DNA of 64,000 bases, from positions 1 to 64,000 of the forward strand of contig JAPYMA010000098.1 of the NCBI GenBank assembly GCA_035041965.1. Reading direction: 5' to 3'. This DNA comes from Anisakis pegreffii (Eukaryota; Nematoda; Chromadorea; Rhabditida; Anisakidae). Position 1 is the first letter of the stretch, and each line of letters begins with the position of its first letter. This document shows positions 60,893 through 64,000 of this stretch, one piece after another. The translations under genes and the position numbers were made by a program. Under the pieces are notes generated by a model. It was not told where the DNA came from. It made no database searches and saw only the letters and a list, made by a program, of their open reading frames with translations.

Positions 60893-62026
60893 TTATTCAT
60901 GTACAGGTATCAAGGGACTATTGCCCGTCCAAATTCCTTCCAATAGGATAACAGAAATTTGTGGACGCCTTCGGAAAATGATTAATAGTGATAGTTTACT
61001 GCCCCCTAAACTTCTCAGCACATGACAATACAGTGAGAGGAATACATCACATTGAACATTAATAACAATAACACAAAGCAATGATAATAACATAGCACGA
61101 ATAACATTAACAACAGAATTAAAAACCTAAAAAAATTCCCTCCCCCCAGTTAAAACGCACGAAGCATCTTCAGAAATTTATCATATATTCCAATCGACAA
61201 TGATAACTTTCATATCACCTAACAACACAACACAACATCTACCACTGTATTGTCAAGTATGCTCAACGATTCGATTACAAACAAAGTATGATTTACAATT
61301 ATAACATACATGAACATAATTCATAATATGCATAAATGAATTAAAGAATAAAAGAATTAATTATGCAAAAAAGTGGTCACTGACCACAACTGAATTTTAT
61401 TTTCGGTTCCTAAGTTCAAGTCTGGAAGTACTAACCTGGCGCCTCCTCGCGCCATGGTGCCATATTTGCTGATTGTAAGATTGTTATTGTTTTGATACTG
61501 ATGTTACCATAGTTAATGCTGCGATGTATCTTGTTGTACCTTGTTGCTAATATATCTTGAACTGACAATATCTTGTTTCTAATCCCATCGGATGCCATCG
61601 GCCCACCACCATCGATTGTCGCGTCCGGTATCTTGAAATTACGGTCACAATCATCAGTACTCGACTCCACCTAGAATTGGATGGCAGTTTAACGCTGACA
61701 AGATGAATCATTTTCAGGAATATATTGCGTTGCTATATTATCAAAAATACCAACATCACTGCCAGTATCATGTCTGTTATCACACAAAATTTTACAGATT
61801 ACATCAACACATGTAACAGAGAACACTCACACGATAAATCGTCCGCATAGATTCATACCAGATCAGGAGAAAATAACAAGACTGATTGGCAGCGAGTTAT
61901 TTCAAACAAATTAAATCACCACAGAATTGATTCAATTCTTACCTTCGATTTGAGGTGATGACCAACGACAGTTTCGGTAAAACTGTCGCATCCTTCTCGC
62001 TCGATCACCTCCAAAACTGTGCCAGT
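60893..62026 (-). CDS. Unrecognised gene, three 3'-terminal exons
   Basis: Exons in transcript order: 62026-61943 (acceptor gttttag, donor tcgaag|gtaaga), 61670-61436 (acceptor ttctag, donor gcgccag|gttagt), 61005-60893 (acceptor gtttag, ending in TAA). Phases are 0, 0 and 1 and agree across both junctions, giving about 143 codons. The peptide includes LEVIEREGCDSFTETVVGHH, DRNFKIPDATIDGGG, APWREEAPG, and a basic-hydrophobic end SLLIIFRRRPQISVILLEGI before the stop. No domain is recognised. Exons further upstream, beyond 62026, are expected because no start codon is seen, but I could not find them. The splice agreement makes chance unlikely, though not excluded. Confidence 0.5.
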
Positions 62027-64000
62027 CTAAAACAGCATTAAATGATTAATTCGTAGTTCTCATCCAGTTCATTTCAATACAATCCGAGCAATTTAACATA
62101 ATACGATTATCATTGATAAGTCGGCCTCACAGGTTACCAATATTCGATACAAAATATAGTGAGTGAGTTTCAATGGTGATATAATATTAATAGATTATCA
62201 ATGATAATACAACACCAAACATCAGCGTAGTTCAGCAACTGAACTGAACTCAAAGTTTGCGTCAAGCTGATCATTGCTAACAATAGCTGTTCCCTTATTA
62301 TAGATTCCTTCATCTACGGAATCATATATCTATCAAACGATATGATACTAAATTACATGAACAATTGGAAGATCACTTGAACCTAAAATGTCTACGTCGC
62401 AATTCCGAATTTCATCAGAAAATACATGAACGAACTAAAATCATGAGTAACATATATAAAGATGTAATACGCACCACAACTACACCGCACGAAACATAAA
62501 TGACAAAACTAAATGAATACCGAATGAGTCAGGCAGTCATAGTAACATGATCTGTTGTGATCAACTGATATGGAACCATTAATAGATCGATGATATTCAT
62601 AAGTGTACATTTATGATCAGAACGATGTGATCAACGAAGCATACACATAGTATTATGCCATACTACTTGCGAGTGAATCCCAGTATCAATGGAAAAAAGA
62701 ATCGACATTTTGCCGAAGTCGTTCTCCACGATTTTAGAAGCTGTTTCATTTCAGAATGCGACTGAAATTCAGGGGGACGCTAACAATAGTAATCGGAGAG
62801 GATGTTATCAATCCAAAGTGTTTTCAAATATCCTGGCAATTTGGATGACTGCACAGAGTTTCCGGATCTTTTGTTTGCGTCAAACAGAGTTTAGGAAAAT
62901 TCGGTTCCCGTCGTCTAATGGTCGGAATGGAAAAAAATTGGGTGAACTGACCCTGCAAGCGGATATAATGCGGGACATGGAGCGAATCTCTTAGATTATT
63001 CGAAGAAAATAGAATTTCATTGAAAATGAAAAATGGAATTCATAAATCAAATGAATATCAAATGAATGCAGTCATACATTTTTTGTAACTTAATAAAAAG
63101 TTATTTAAGCCATCTTGGTGGAGTTAGATGAGCTAAAAATCGATGTACAGACGGGGTGCTTGATTGTCTTATCAGTCGAAATAGCATTGTGATGACTGGT
63201 AAGAAAGAAAATTGAACGGGAATATAGGAGAGAGTAGACATGCAGAAGTTTAATGAATCTCCAGTATCATGCTTCAGATGCGAGCGTGTGTAGGTGTACA
63301 CGTGCGTGTTCAAAGCATTGCAAGCATGGAACGCCGTTTGACGTTTTTTTGACAGAGCGCATCCAGATGCCTATTGCGAAAGTCCAATGTATTGAGTAAA
63401 CAACATCGTAAATAGTTTTGATCTCTGATCAGTTATTTGACATTGCATCATTGAAATTGTATCATCAAAGCGAAGAGTGGAGCATGAGCATATGGTCTAT
63501 TGTAAGTAAAGATAACAAATTGCTTTGCTAAGATACTGTTCATTGATATCATAATCAGTCTGAATCAAGAAGAGATGCACCTGAAAAGAGACGGATACAA
63601 TTGAGATGTTCGACATCTTTAATTCCAATGCAGTCGAATCGCTCTGATGAGCAAATCGCATTCGAGCAGTAAAATACCTAACGATAAGGGGAACTCAAAG
63701 AAAACTGCTATAATAGATAAAATAATGTATTAATGCATGCATCTATCGACATGACCGTCAATATCCGAACAGAATACCGCAGAATATGATTTCTAAGATG
63801 GGAATGAAGAGCATGAGAACACCGTATGGGGGCAAACATGTTCCAATGCACTCTTTTGATGCTCGATTAGGGCTGTGTTGATACAGCTTCAATAACTCGT
63901 CATTATCACTGTCTAATTCAAATCTGTATCACAGCACATCAAACAAAACCGACCTAAAAATATTAATCTCTTTCGTGATTTTTCTTCCGAAGTAGACCGC
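62027..64000. other. AT-rich DNA at the window edge
   Basis: The 101-codon + strand open frame at 62689-62994 has no recognisable motif. Its segment gttcccgtcgtctaatggtc resembles only the 5' half of a tRNA-Glu. Nothing else was seen. Confidence 0.4.

Noticed and set aside
62885..62960. tRNA-Glu-like 5' half (tcccgtcgtctaatggtc)
   Set aside because: Only the A-box half matches; no anticodon arm, T-arm or B box follows.

Overview
The window is eukaryotic and most likely from a nematode. It is AT-rich, its genes are split by short to medium GT-AG introns, and it holds an array of divergent core-2/I-branching (GT14) glycosyltransferase paralogues of the kind expanded in nematodes. The USP46-type deubiquitinase is conserved across animals. 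I cannot name the species. I joined exons by hand, checking donor and acceptor sites and reading-frame phase. No transcript or homology search was available.

Layout. 1-3405: a complex satellite whose repeats differ in length by whole 177-bp submonomers; a diverged inverted fragment lies at 8440-8810. 3.4-10.1 kb: gene-poor, with a Tc1/mariner-like remnant, two copies of a 280-bp repeat and local direct repeats. 10150-14251 (+): a complete 12-exon gene of 827 codons derived from a Mutator-like (MULE) transposase, with a SWIM zinc finger and an apparently lost first catalytic aspartate, so a domestication candidate. 16287-19790 (+): a complete 10-exon usp-46 orthologue (398 aa). 21.2-40.2 kb (-): three tandem GT14 paralogues (A, B, C) with the same eight-exon architecture. 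They are mosaics of near-identical and diverged tracts, which suggests unequal exchange and gene conversion.

40-47 kb: low-complexity DNA with strong strand asymmetry (C-rich, T-rich, AAT-rich). Embedded in it is a decayed + strand copy (44294-44500) of the first exon of the next gene. 47399-50407 (-): a seven-exon GC-rich gene with zinc-finger-like Cys/His spacing. All splice phases agree, yet exon 1 carries one in-frame TGA. 50.4-60.8 kb: mostly AT-rich non-coding DNA with two ambiguous coding-like patches and a local duplication interrupted by a GC-rich island. 60893-62026 (-): three phase-consistent terminal exons of an unrecognised gene. The last 2 kb show nothing clear.

The genes do not form a pathway. 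USP46 acts on ubiquitinated membrane receptors, the GT14 array on O-glycan branching in the Golgi, and the MULE-derived gene is probably a DNA-binding factor. The less ordinary signals are the domesticated MULE gene, the GT14 mosaic array, the 405+n x 177 satellite ladder, and the GC-rich zinc-finger gene with its in-frame TGA and truncated second copy.
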